DNA of 64,000 nucleotides from JAVJRN01 sp040218415 (GTDB taxonomy: Bacteria; Bacteroidota; Bacteroidia; Cytophagales; Cyclobacteriaceae), in assembly GCA_040218415.1 (NCBI GenBank), contig JAVJRN010000025.1, positions 50,921 to 114,920 of the forward strand, written 5' to 3'. Below, one piece after another: positions 17,558-24,949 of the stretch. Numbering within the stretch: position 1 is the stretch's first letter; each line of letters opens with the position of its first letter. Under the pieces are notes generated by a model, which was not told the DNA's origin, made no database searches, and saw nothing but the letters and a program-made list of their open reading frames with translations. Made by a program: the position numbers and the translations under genes.

Positions 17558-19330
17558 ATGAAAAAATTATTAATCAGAAGTCTATCTGTGCTATTTCTTC
17601 TCAGCCTTATGGCTGGCGCACGCGCTCAAAAGTTAAAGGTTACTGAAACCAAAATGCCGCTCACTAAGAAAGCCAATAAGTTCAGTACTTACGGCGGTAC
17701 TTTCTGGAACCAAGACCAAAGCAACCTTCACACCTTTTACTTATATACTGAGAAGAAAACGTCTCCAATGAAGTTTCAGGAAATCCCTTTTTCTGTAACT
17801 GGCAAATTAGGCAAACCAGTAGAGGCTGAATATACACCTAAAAATCTTACACAATACAATCTGGAAGTTGACGAGTCGATCACTGAGCCAAATAAGTTCA
17901 CTTCTTTCGATAAAGATATTGTATGGTTTAAGCATGGTGTGATTGGTCTTAATGCTGTGGCTTACGAAGGAAAATTTGAATCACAATACAGCTCTCGATT
18001 CTTTCCAGGGTATGAATTTGAAAAAACCTCTGACAGAATCCTCTTGATGGGTGAAGAAAACCAATCGCTCAATATGGCATTTGTGGAAAGTACAGGTGAG
18101 AGTATTGATAAATTCAGCAATCAGATGAAAGCTTCCAGGATTGAACAATGGGGAAGTATGGCTTATATACCTAAAGGAGAGACAGCCATAGTAGGTGGAT
18201 TGATGAATGGCCGAGTGAAAATCGGATTGGACGCAAGCGAAGATTGGTTGCGATACCGATTTATGGTAGGTAGGTACAACACTAGCACCATGTCCTTCGA
18301 CTCACAGGAGTTCTACGAGTATGACTACTCCATGACCATGATAACCTGGCTGAAAACCGAAGATGCAAACGCAGTACTCTTTGGGATGTACCCAAAAGGA
18401 ATCATCGAAAACAACCGAGCCAAATTCCCAGACACGCAACTTCAAAAAATGATGCTATTGGTGTTTGATAAAAAAGGAAATAAAGTCTCCGAAAACATCA
18501 TTGATGTAGATCCTAAAGTACAGCTTCCTCAAAAAACATTAGCAGTGGACAATGGAGCTGCAGGACTGACCTATCTGGACGGTGCTTATTATCTGAATAT
18601 GCATACCGCAGAGGTCAACCGGGGAACTGGACCCATGGAAAACATCAACATTGTGAAAATCAAAGACGGTCAAGTGCACTACAACAAGCTGATCTCTATG
18701 GATGAATTTGATTCCAAACTAGTTACTCCCAAATCCGAGAAGATCAAAAAATACAACAAAAGAGGTACCAGTGTGCAGGTGGAAACCTTCACAAAAACAC
18801 CTACTAACGACCTGATGATCATCGGTAAACTACTTTTCGCCAATGCCGAGAAGTTGATCTTACATCTTGATGATGAAACGGGAGAACTAAAGCACAGCTA
18901 TCTCACGGAATACTTCTATGCCAAAAAGGCTGTGACCGTACCTATCGGTGAAAGAGGCTGGGCGACCACCAAAGCTGCTGTGGATAAAGACCCGACCTAT
19001 TATGATTTTCAAACGAGCTATCAGTTTATAGATGATCACACAATGTATCTGATGTTTAGAACGCAAACTGGGGATATACGCATGGGTGCCACAAGGTCTA
19101 GAACTTCATCGAGCTCCTATGCTACCTATTACAAAACTGTCTCTATCTCGGAGTATTACACCTTTGGGAAATTGTTTAAAATCAACCTCAAAGATGGTAC
19201 CATGAGCGAACCCGTCATGATAGACGATGAAGTAACAGTGGGACTCGATCCATTGTTTATTTCCGAAGATGGCACGGCTTTCATCCATGGATATGATGGC
19301 AAGAACTACAAAATTACTACCGTCAAATAA
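17558..19330 (+). CDS. Large secreted protein of unknown function
   Basis: This 590-residue protein has a signal peptide (1-23, ending GARAQ). The mature sequence is rich in short beta segments (TSFDKDIVWFK, DRILLMGEEN, YLNMHTAEV, DLMIIGKLLFANAEKLILHLDDETGEL), which suggests a beta-propeller-like fold, but no family motif is recognised. There is no membrane anchor and no T9SS sorting domain, so it is likely periplasmic. It follows the lipoprotein gene closely and shares its leader motif. No catalytic residues are evident. Confidence 0.7.
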   Translation: MKKLLIRSLSVLFLLSLMAGARAQKLKVTETKMPLTKKANKFSTYGGTFWNQDQSNLHTFYLYTEKKTSPMKFQEIPFSVTGKLGKPVEAEYTPKNLTQYNLEVDESITEPNKFTSFDKDIVWFKHGVIGLNAVAYEGKFESQYSSRFFPGYEFEKTSDRILLMGEENQSLNMAFVESTGESIDKFSNQMKASRIEQWGSMAYIPKGETAIVGGLMNGRVKIGLDASEDWLRYRFMVGRYNTSTMSFDSQEFYEYDYSMTMITWLKTEDANAVLFGMYPKGIIENNRAKFPDTQLQKMMLLVFDKKGNKVSENIIDVDPKVQLPQKTLAVDNGAAGLTYLDGAYYLNMHTAEVNRGTGPMENINIVKIKDGQVHYNKLISMDEFDSKLVTPKSEKIKKYNKRGTSVQVETFTKTPTNDLMIIGKLLFANAEKLILHLDDETGELKHSYLTEYFYAKKAVTVPIGERGWATTKAAVDKDPTYYDFQTSYQFIDDHTMYLMFRTQTGDIRMGATRSRTSSSSYATYYKTVSISEYYTFGKLFKINLKDGTMSEPVMIDDEVTVGLDPLFISEDGTAFIHGYDGKNYKITTVK

Positions 19331-19494
19331 TAGCTAAATCTCATTGCATTGCATTTTGCTCCTTTTTGGCTTTGAGAACTATAATGGAGCTCCTCCTGAC
19401 AGAGATGTCAGGAGGATAAATAACCTATCACTCATTCATGGGCAATAGCTGAGGTATTCCTCACAAGAACTATTGTCATAAACGCTCATTTTTT

Positions 19495-20250
19495 ATGAAA
19501 TACAACAGTATATATAAGTTAATTATTCTCCTTTTATTCATTCATATGGCAGGTCATACCTTTGCTCAAAGGGGAATGATCAATTACAAAGTGCTTGACG
19601 CTGATGTGAATACAACAACTGGATTTGCACAAGCATTTGCAGGGATGAATCTTGGTACTACAGCTGGTTTGGGTTTCGATGCTGGTTTGATAGGCTATCA
19701 AAGGTTAGAAAGCCTGCCATTCACGTTTAGAGGTAGATTTAATGTCGAGTTTGCTGGCTTGGCCACCGTGGAGGAATACGGAAGAGGAAGAGAACTTGAT
19801 CTGGGGATGATGTTCCCTCTCATTTCGGGCAGAGCCAAATCTGGACGAGTAAAAGTTGGTACAGGATCTAGTCAACACATATATGTAGATGGACAGGTAA
19901 AGCGTGATTTATTGGTGAGAGCGGGTCCCTACAGAGCTTGGACGGCAGACGGATTCAGCGCTACTGGGATTACAGGTGGTTTGACTTTTCAGCTATTGAA
20001 GCATGCGAAGATAGAACTAGCAGGTGAGGAAGGTTATTATAGAGATACAGACACTATGTTCTCCATCTATGCAGACGTGATCTATGCACCTTCCATCAAA
20101 AACGAAAGATTATCAAGTACCAACAAGCTAGGTGGAAAAATAGGACTTCTGGCCAATGAAGAAAATTCAGGATATTTTGTGGAGCTAAGTGTTCGGCCAG
20201 GCTATCTGATATATATATCGTATGGTATGTCATTTGGACTGCACTGGTAA
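19495..20250 (+). CDS. Secreted protein of unknown function
   Basis: This 251-residue protein has a signal peptide (about 1-24, ending GHTFAQ). The mature part shows alternating beta strands and ends with an aromatic residue (YGMSFGLHW), which fits a small outer-membrane beta barrel. The function is unknown. A C-terminal remnant of a paralogue lies directly downstream at 20262-20471, indicating a former tandem duplication. Confidence 0.65.
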   Translation: MKYNSIYKLIILLLFIHMAGHTFAQRGMINYKVLDADVNTTTGFAQAFAGMNLGTTAGLGFDAGLIGYQRLESLPFTFRGRFNVEFAGLATVEEYGRGRELDLGMMFPLISGRAKSGRVKVGTGSSQHIYVDGQVKRDLLVRAGPYRAWTADGFSATGITGGLTFQLLKHAKIELAGEEGYYRDTDTMFSIYADVIYAPSIKNERLSSTNKLGGKIGLLANEENSGYFVELSVRPGYLIYISYGMSFGLHW

Positions 20251-20261
20251 GTAAAGTTTAA

Positions 20262-20471
20262 AGTGTTAGTAACAAGCAACTATATGCAGACCTGCTTTAT
20301 GCGCCTATTATCAAGGGAATCAGAGAAGATGAAGGCTATGATCTCGGAGGGAGATTGGGGTTCTTACAAGCGGCCAGTAGCGGGATGAACTATTATGTAG
20401 AGGCAGAATTTCGCTCAGGAGTGGTTGCCGCCCTTACCTTCGGTTGGTTATTTGGTTGGGAAAGGTTGTAG
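20262..20471 (+). pseudogene. Remnant of a paralogue of the preceding gene
   Basis: An open frame without a start codon ends at TAG 20469-20471. Its 63-residue tail (LYADLLYAPIIKGIRE..., GGRLGFLQ, then FGWLFGW) aligns with the C-terminus of the 19495-20250 protein (IYADVIYAPSIKNER..., GGKIGLLA, then YGMSFGLHW). The N-terminal three quarters are absent. It is a decayed tandem copy. The rest of the gap to 20603 holds nothing recognisable. Confidence 0.75.
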
Positions 20472-20603
20472 CACACGCAGATATCTGTTTAACTGGCGCT
20501 GAGAATGTCACTATGGTTCATGTGATAACCCTTGGAGTATCGGGTATTATTGATGAACCTGAATTGTTCTTGTGAAAGGAGAAATTAGACTTATTAGATG
20601 AAT

Positions 20604-21341
20604 CTAAGAATCAAATATTCTGTTCTTACCCAACAGACCATTAACATTCTCAATATGCTTTTGCTGATTGCTTATACTTTCTCCATTTCGCATGGCTTGT
20701 TTTAAAAAATCTACAAGCTCTTTCTTATGTGTATAGGGAGCTGCTTCATTATCTGTCTTGATGGTTCTAAGAACCTCCATTATTCGAGAAGATTTGGCTA
20801 GGAATGTTCCTGCAGGAACATAGTTTATTTCTTTCAACGTACAATCACCATAAAAAGCAATGATCGAAAAAAAGGGGACATTGACTAATTGATTAAGCCG
20901 TTTTCGTAAAACTCGAATGTGACTCTGATTCTGTTTGATTGGGTTATAGAATCGATATTTCTTTTTTCCGTAAGCTAGTACTTGGGTCCAATGTGAATAA
21001 CTACCATTTCCGAAAATCCATCCACTGTAGTCTTTTACTTCAAATACGATAATTCCTTGGGTTGTTGCTACTACAACATCAATCTGGGAAAACTCCCCAT
21101 TGTTTTTCTCAACATATAGGTCATGAAATATGGTCTGGGCAGGGACTCCATATTTTAATAACTGTAAGACTAAATCTCTTTCGGATTTTGTTCCTCGATT
21201 TGGGGATGTAACGGTTTTGAGAAGTTTTTTGTCTCGGTGTTTTTTAAGCAGTGGTGTAATACCCAAAACAAAAAGTACTATACCAATTGCTATCCAAAAA
21301 ATGATATCGTTACTTTCTCCTACGTACTTCCAAAAATCCAT
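20604..21341 (-). CDS. Membrane-anchored NERD-domain protein
   Basis: This 245-residue protein has one N-terminal membrane helix (about 13-32) followed by a NERD (nuclease-related) domain at about 50-165. PD-(D/E)XK-like landmarks are visible: GTKSERDLVLQLL near residue 50, GEFSQIDVVVAT with the catalytic-type Asp, and IIVFEVKDYSGW with the E-x-K pair. The C-terminal part (KRLNQLVNVPFFSIIAFYG) continues the nuclease fold. It is a predicted DNA-processing protein at the inner membrane; the family is poorly characterised. It sits alone at the edge of an accessory patch. Confidence 0.85.
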   Translation of the reverse strand: MDFWKYVGESNDIIFWIAIGIVLFVLGITPLLKKHRDKKLLKTVTSPNRGTKSERDLVLQLLKYGVPAQTIFHDLYVEKNNGEFSQIDVVVATTQGIIVFEVKDYSGWIFGNGSYSHWTQVLAYGKKKYRFYNPIKQNQSHIRVLRKRLNQLVNVPFFSIIAFYGDCTLKEINYVPAGTFLAKSSRIMEVLRTIKTDNEAAPYTHKKELVDFLKQAMRNGESISNQQKHIENVNGLLGKNRIFDS

Positions 21342-21455
21342 GGATAAACTTTAAATTTTTTATTTGTTGGAACAATCAGCCTATGTTGTTTGAATAAAGC
21401 CCTGACGGTTATGACAAACTGCGTATCAATTCAGTTTGTATCAACGCTTTCAAAT

Positions 21456-22406
21456 TTATTCATTCATCAAGTCAATGATTGACTGTCTTTCTCTATTGAT
21501 ACTTAATTTAGTCACGTCAGGGCGCGAGTAGTGGCCTACAGAATCGAAATTCTGGCGTTCTTCTAATATTTTATTGAAGTCGAGTGTTTCAATAATTAGT
21601 CCCTCTTTGTTCAGGACTGGTTCCACAATCCATTTTCCGTTTGGACCTGCAATGCATGAGCCGCCATTGGCCAATATGGGAGGAGCATTTTCCATTATTT
21701 TAGCTAAGTGGGGTGTTGGTTTGGGAAAATCTTCTCTTGTCATGAGACTGGAAACGGATATGACATAAGATCTTGATTCTTGAGCAATAAATTTCGTGAT
21801 ATCCTTGGTGTTATGCTCACTTCCCGGCCAAACGGCGATATGAAGATCCTCTCCTAAACCGTAAAGCGACGTTCTGGCTAAAGGCATCCAATTTTCCCAG
21901 CAATTTAATCCCCCGACTGTAAAATTATTCAATGGATGAACCTGTAATCCATGACCATCACCTGGTGCCCATGTAAGGCGTTCGTCATAAGTTGGTTGTA
22001 ATTTTCGATGCACTGATTTTATTTCACCTGATTGATTCACATAAACCAACGAGCAGTAAATACTGTGTCCTCCGCGATTTTGCGCTCTTTCAATGATGCC
22101 TAAATAAATCGCGATTTTGTATTTCTGAGCCAGTTTACAAACATTGTTTAACTCTCCTTTTTCTATTTGAATTGCATTCCTCACATAATGGGCATGCAAT
22201 TCTTTTTGTACAGAGGAATCCCACTCAGCACCATTGGTTAAAGCAATCCAGAACGGATAACCCGGGATTAAGCCTTCGCCAAATACGACCAATTCACAAT
22301 TTTGATTGCCAGCATCTTCTATCGAGGCAATCACTTTTCCCAACGTTTTCTCTTTGTCTAGCCATACAGGAGAAATTTGAGCGAGGGCTACTTTTAAAGT
22401 ATTCAT
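21456..22406 (-). CDS. Nitrilase (carbon-nitrogen hydrolase family)
   Basis: This 316-residue cytosolic enzyme has the complete catalytic triad of the nitrilase superfamily: Glu44 in FGEGLIPGYP, Lys135 in HRKLQPTY and Cys169 in GGLNCWENWMP. The motifs around Lys and Cys (KLQPTYDER, NCWENWMPLAR) are those of true nitrilases that convert nitriles to carboxylic acids and ammonia, rather than amidases. Length is slightly below that of filament-forming nitrilases. No nitrile or aldoxime pathway gene adjoins, so the substrate is open. Confidence 0.9.
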   Translation of the reverse strand: MNTLKVALAQISPVWLDKEKTLGKVIASIEDAGNQNCELVVFGEGLIPGYPFWIALTNGAEWDSSVQKELHAHYVRNAIQIEKGELNNVCKLAQKYKIAIYLGIIERAQNRGGHSIYCSLVYVNQSGEIKSVHRKLQPTYDERLTWAPGDGHGLQVHPLNNFTVGGLNCWENWMPLARTSLYGLGEDLHIAVWPGSEHNTKDITKFIAQESRSYVISVSSLMTREDFPKPTPHLAKIMENAPPILANGGSCIAGPNGKWIVEPVLNKEGLIIETLDFNKILEERQNFDSVGHYSRPDVTKLSINRERQSIIDLMNE

Positions 22407-22549
22407 TGATTCTTTATGTTATTGTATTTGTTGAGGATGATTGATTCTTACGCCAAGCTAAGCGGCAGGTACTGTAAGAAAAAACAAGTCCTTCGATATA
22501 ATTTTTGTATGTTTCTGTTACCGAAGAGATGGGTTTTGGCACTTAACAT

Positions 22550-22860
22550 CTAGAGATTGCTCACATCAGTTAATTGTTGATGTAGTTTCGCGGGAGCTTG
22601 TCGGTTGTCCCAGATCAATAGCAGTCTCAGATGTTCGGGCAAGTTCAGGTAGTACAGGGAAATTGATTTATGAATAACTAGTTTTCTGACTTCACTATCA
22701 TCAAATGATGGAGCAAGCTCTGGGTTCCTCCGAATCTGTTCGATGCGAAAGTTCAACAGGTTAAGAAATTCCGTTTTTGTCTGGTCGTTCAAGAGTTCTG
22801 ATAGGAAATTTGATGTTTGTCTGAGGGATTTTCTGGCAGTTGGAGACCAACCTTTTTCAT
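22550..22860 (-). pseudogene. RelE/ParE-type toxin, frameshifted
   Basis: The toxin start ATG (22860-22858) overlaps the antitoxin stop as TGATG, the usual operon layout. After MKKV the ATG frame soon ends (TGA after about 23 codons). A second frame, one base off, carries the real protein: WSPTARKSLRQTSNFLSELL, then the body and a C-terminal LLIWDNRQAPAKL typical of RelE/ParE toxins. One missing base near 22850 restores a normal toxin of about 103 residues. Residual translation from an internal TTG (22792) would lack the first helix. It is probably non-functional. Confidence 0.75.
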
Positions 22861-23072
22861 CACTCCTTCATATTTAATATGTCATGAGCCGAGGTGTGTT
22901 CGACGCAATCTTCAATGGGTTCGGAAGTTGAAATGTTCAGGAGTTCAACAATCTCCTTTGGTAGAGCGTTAATCGAAGTTTTTCGATAGCCTTCAATTTG
23001 GTTGATCACCGTTTCGTCATCTAAGTTGGTGATCCAGTTGATCAAGGATATTTTTCGTTGTTCAATCGTCAT
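22860..23072 (-). CDS. Antitoxin of a RelE/ParE-type locus
   Basis: This 70-residue protein begins MTIEQRKISLINWITNLDDETVI, a pattern common to small Bacteroidota antitoxins that pair with RelE/ParE toxins. The N-terminal helix and charged middle are present, and no clear DNA-binding motif can be named. Its stop overlaps the ATG of the broken toxin (TGATG). The frame is fully intact while the toxin is not. Confidence 0.7.
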   Translation of the reverse strand: MTIEQRKISLINWITNLDDETVINQIEGYRKTSINALPKEIVELLNISTSEPIEDCVEHTSAHDILNMKE

Positions 23073-23096
23073 ATAGTAAATTTACTAAACGAAATT

Positions 23097-23143
23097 CGGT
23101 TGTACCAGTTCAAAGACCTCATCTCCATTTCGAAATTCTTTCT
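23097..23143. repeat. 47-bp repeat, copy 1
   Basis: This matches 23571-23617 with three mismatches. On the minus strand it encodes FRNGDEVFELVQP, a tail related to that of the broken gene at 23535-23877. Here it follows the PIN remnant, so a recombination event has joined two gene ends. Confidence 0.85.
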
Positions 23144-23297
23144 ACCAGGAACTTCAGTGAGCTCTGTTCGGAGTTGTCCAGACAAGACCAGTTCAATTTT
23201 TTTAGAGTTCAGTCAATCCACCAAGTTGATGACCTATGAGATAACTAATCCAAATGTTAGTATCGAAGATAACCTTAGTTCGATGTTCGCTTGACAT
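23144..23297 (-). pseudogene. PIN-domain toxin, truncated and frameshifted
   Basis: An ATG at 23297-23295, inside the antitoxin gene end, opens a 31-codon frame containing KVIFDTNIWISYLIG. This is the classic PIN-domain first strand with catalytic Asp, as in VapC-like toxins. The frame stops at TAA 23204-23202 next to a run of seven A. A shifted frame then carries a continuation (KIELVLSGQLRTELTEVPGRK), after which the PIN domain ends at the 47-bp repeat. The central and C-terminal acidic residues of the active site are missing, so the toxin is dead. Confidence 0.75.
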
Positions 23298-23502
23298 AAA
23301 GATCCTGTCTGACTTTCTCAACTTCTGATGTTATATCGTTCATTGAAAGTGTGTCAGTCCGAAATGCAGTTAATAATTCAGTCAGCTTAGATTCAATGGT
23401 TTCTTTTTCAAGTTCTTGGGAAATCTTGATTTTTTGTTCGCTAGGCAGGTTCCTAACCAGTTCGAGTATCTGAGAGAAAGAAAGATTCATGTTCGCTTCC
23501 AT
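23275..23502 (-). CDS. Antitoxin paired with the PIN-domain remnant
   Basis: This protein has 75 residues (or 71 from the ATG at 23490). The N-terminal MNLSFSQILELVRNLPSEQKIKI and the middle LTELLTAFRTDTLSMNDITSEVEKVRQ match the pattern of Bacteroidota antitoxins next to PIN toxins. Its 3' end overlaps the toxin start by 23 nt. The frame is intact although the toxin is not. Confidence 0.7.
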   Translation of the reverse strand: MEANMNLSFSQILELVRNLPSEQKIKISQELEKETIESKLTELLTAFRTDTLSMNDITSEVEKVRQDLYVKRTSN

Positions 23503-23534
23503 AGATGAAAGTTACGAAAATTTAGCACTATCTG

Positions 23535-23877
23535 TTATCGAAGCACTGTCGACAGGTAGCGATTAGCTATCGGTTGTATCAGCTCAAAGGCCTCATCTCC
23601 ATTTCGAAATTCTTTCTTTAGCCTATGATAGATGTTTAACCATGCTTCCTGGCTTGCATCCTAGCGTATTGAAATATACTTCCGGGAGTTCTGTAGAAAA
23701 ATAAAATTGATCCACAAGTACATCTTCATTTCGTACTAAATTAGTTATTTGCAAAAGATATACGATTTCGGATTTGTTCAGCCCTACTAGCTGTTTAAAT
23801 CTACTATCATCAAAAGTGATTAGATCTTGATTAAAGTTTATGGTCAGAAATAAGGATAGGTAAATGACAAAGTTCAT
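23535..23877 (-). pseudogene. Small secreted protein gene, frameshifted near its end
   Basis: The ATG at 23877 opens 84 codons with a possible signal peptide (MNFVIYLSLFLTI), ending at TAG 23623-23625 after GSMVKHLS. A second frame, shifted by one base near 23635, continues naturally: EAWLNIYHRLKKEFRNGDEAF, then ELIQPIANRYLSTVLR and TAA at 23537-23535. A single-base change therefore truncates a protein of about 113 residues. The family is not recognised. Its tail DNA recurs at 23097-23143. Confidence 0.6.
23571..23617. repeat. 47-bp repeat, copy 2
   Basis: This is 44 of 47 bases identical to 23097-23143, and lies in the frameshifted C-terminal part of the 23535-23877 gene, which is probably the source copy. 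Confidence 0.85.
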
Positions 23878-23926
23878 GGGGCTGAGTTGTAAATAAAGAT
23901 TTATATAAACAGCGTTTTAATGCAGT

Positions 23927-24373
23927 TCAGTTTTTTTTGTATAACGTTTTATTCTTTTCAATATACTTAGGGTTATCAAATTTTTCCTCATAATCTTTAC
24001 TGCCTATTACAACAACTTCAACATCGTTATCTATCGCTAGTTTTCCAATTACATCGTCAAATCTGCCACAGATTGCAACGCTTTTAATTGACCTTGGATT
24101 ATATTTTGCGATGAGAAATTTACTAAAGTAAGCCTGACCAAGTAAATACATGCCAATCCTATCACACTTGGTTTGAATAATAATTACATCTTTACCTTCA
24201 ATATTATAAAAATTGCCATCGTGAATTCTAGACTCTTCATTAAGAACAATTACCCCATCAATAGGTCTTCTTCCTGTGGTTTTAGTGCCTTTAACAGCGA
24301 GAAATTCTTCAATCAATAGGCCTCCGGTACTCGACCAATATTTTCTAGTTCTCCAACTTTCTTTTTGACTCAT
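23927..24373 (-). CDS. Small nuclease-like orphan protein
   Basis: This protein has about 148 residues from the ATG at 24373; a TTG three codons upstream also opens the frame. The order of motifs suggests a restriction-endonuclease-like (PD-(D/E)XK) fold: an early Glu in GGLLIEEFLAV, then RRPIDGVIVLNE with an Asp before a hydrophobic strand, then DVIIIQTKCDRIG, where Q-x-K replaces the usual E-x-K. A following helix (YLLGQAYFSKFLI) fits this family. It could be a catalytically altered or inactive member. Its upstream region carries the ~75-bp leader repeat shared with two other small genes. Confidence 0.5.
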   Translation of the reverse strand: MSQKESWRTRKYWSSTGGLLIEEFLAVKGTKTTGRRPIDGVIVLNEESRIHDGNFYNIEGKDVIIIQTKCDRIGMYLLGQAYFSKFLIAKYNPRSIKSVAICGRFDDVIGKLAIDNDVEVVVIGSKDYEEKFDNPKYIEKNKTLYKKN

Positions 24374-24419
24374 TTTAATCAAGTGTTCTTAATGTCACAC
24401 AATAACCAGCTCACCACAT

Positions 24420-24496
24420 TTTCGCGATTAACCAACTTATTTTAACCCAAACCTATTAGATCTTAGACGTAAAACAAACCATTAATAGCTATATGT
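24420..24496 (-). repeat. Leader repeat, copy 1 of 3
   Basis: Plus-strand core CAAACCATTAATAGCTATAT occurs at 24475-24494. The same core occurs at 56394 (exact) and, with two changes, at 63840. Weaker similarity continues about 50 bp toward the gene. The core lies 102 nt upstream of the ATG at 24373. Confidence 0.75.
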
Positions 24497-24653
24497 GTAT
24501 AAAACTCCATGGTACGACTGTAGCTGTGGCCTCATAAGGTTTTATAGATCTTAAAAATCAACACCTGATTTCCAGAATGAGCAAGTTGAAAACTTTGAGC
24601 TTAAAAAACCTTCGTTGCAAAACGAGGACTAGGCAAGGCCGCCTTCATCAGTC

Positions 24654-24776
24654 TCAATGAAAATCAGCAATCAGATCTTTTGCATAAGCCGGATGATTAT
24701 CCAATAAATTCAAATGATTCTTCCAATAGTCATAAGTCCAACCCATAAAACGGTGAGTTACTGAATACTCAGTCAT
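24654..24776 (-). CDS. Possible 40-residue ORF
   Basis: ATG at 24776-24774 to TGA at 24656-24654 encodes MTEYSVTHRFMGWTYDYWK followed by a helix-like tail ending LIADFH. Composition looks protein-like (W, Y, H rich), but no family is recognised. It may be a fragment of a larger decayed gene. Confidence 0.3.
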   Translation of the reverse strand: MTEYSVTHRFMGWTYDYWKNHLNLLDNHPAYAKDLIADFH

Positions 24777-24895
24777 TATTTATTGGCCTTGAATAGTAAT
24801 AATTTTAAAATTATGGAAATATTTTTAAAATCAACCCAATGCAAACGATTTCAATTTAGTAGAGTTTTAGTGAAACAATGATTCCATTAAAATGA

Positions 24896-24927
24896 TTTGG
24901 TGGCAGCTTAGATGATCTTTATCTTAC
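24896..24927 (+). promoter_or_regulatory. Putative Bacteroidota-type promoter of glgB
   Basis: TTTG at 24896-24899 is followed, after 20 bases, by TATCTTAC at 24920-24927. The latter matches the -7 consensus TAnnTTTG at 6 of 8 positions. Spacing fits the primary sigma factor of Bacteroidota, and the gene start lies 22 nt downstream. Confidence 0.4.
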
Positions 24928-24949
24928 ATTTTCCAAATAGAAGTGGAGT

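Larger units (their letters stand above)
24383..24949. other. Long intergenic region upstream of glgB
   Basis: The 567-bp gap contains the leader repeat (24420-24496), a 40-codon minus-strand ORF (24654-24776) and a promoter-like pair for glgB (24896-24927). The rest is AT-rich with no visible feature. Confidence 0.5.
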
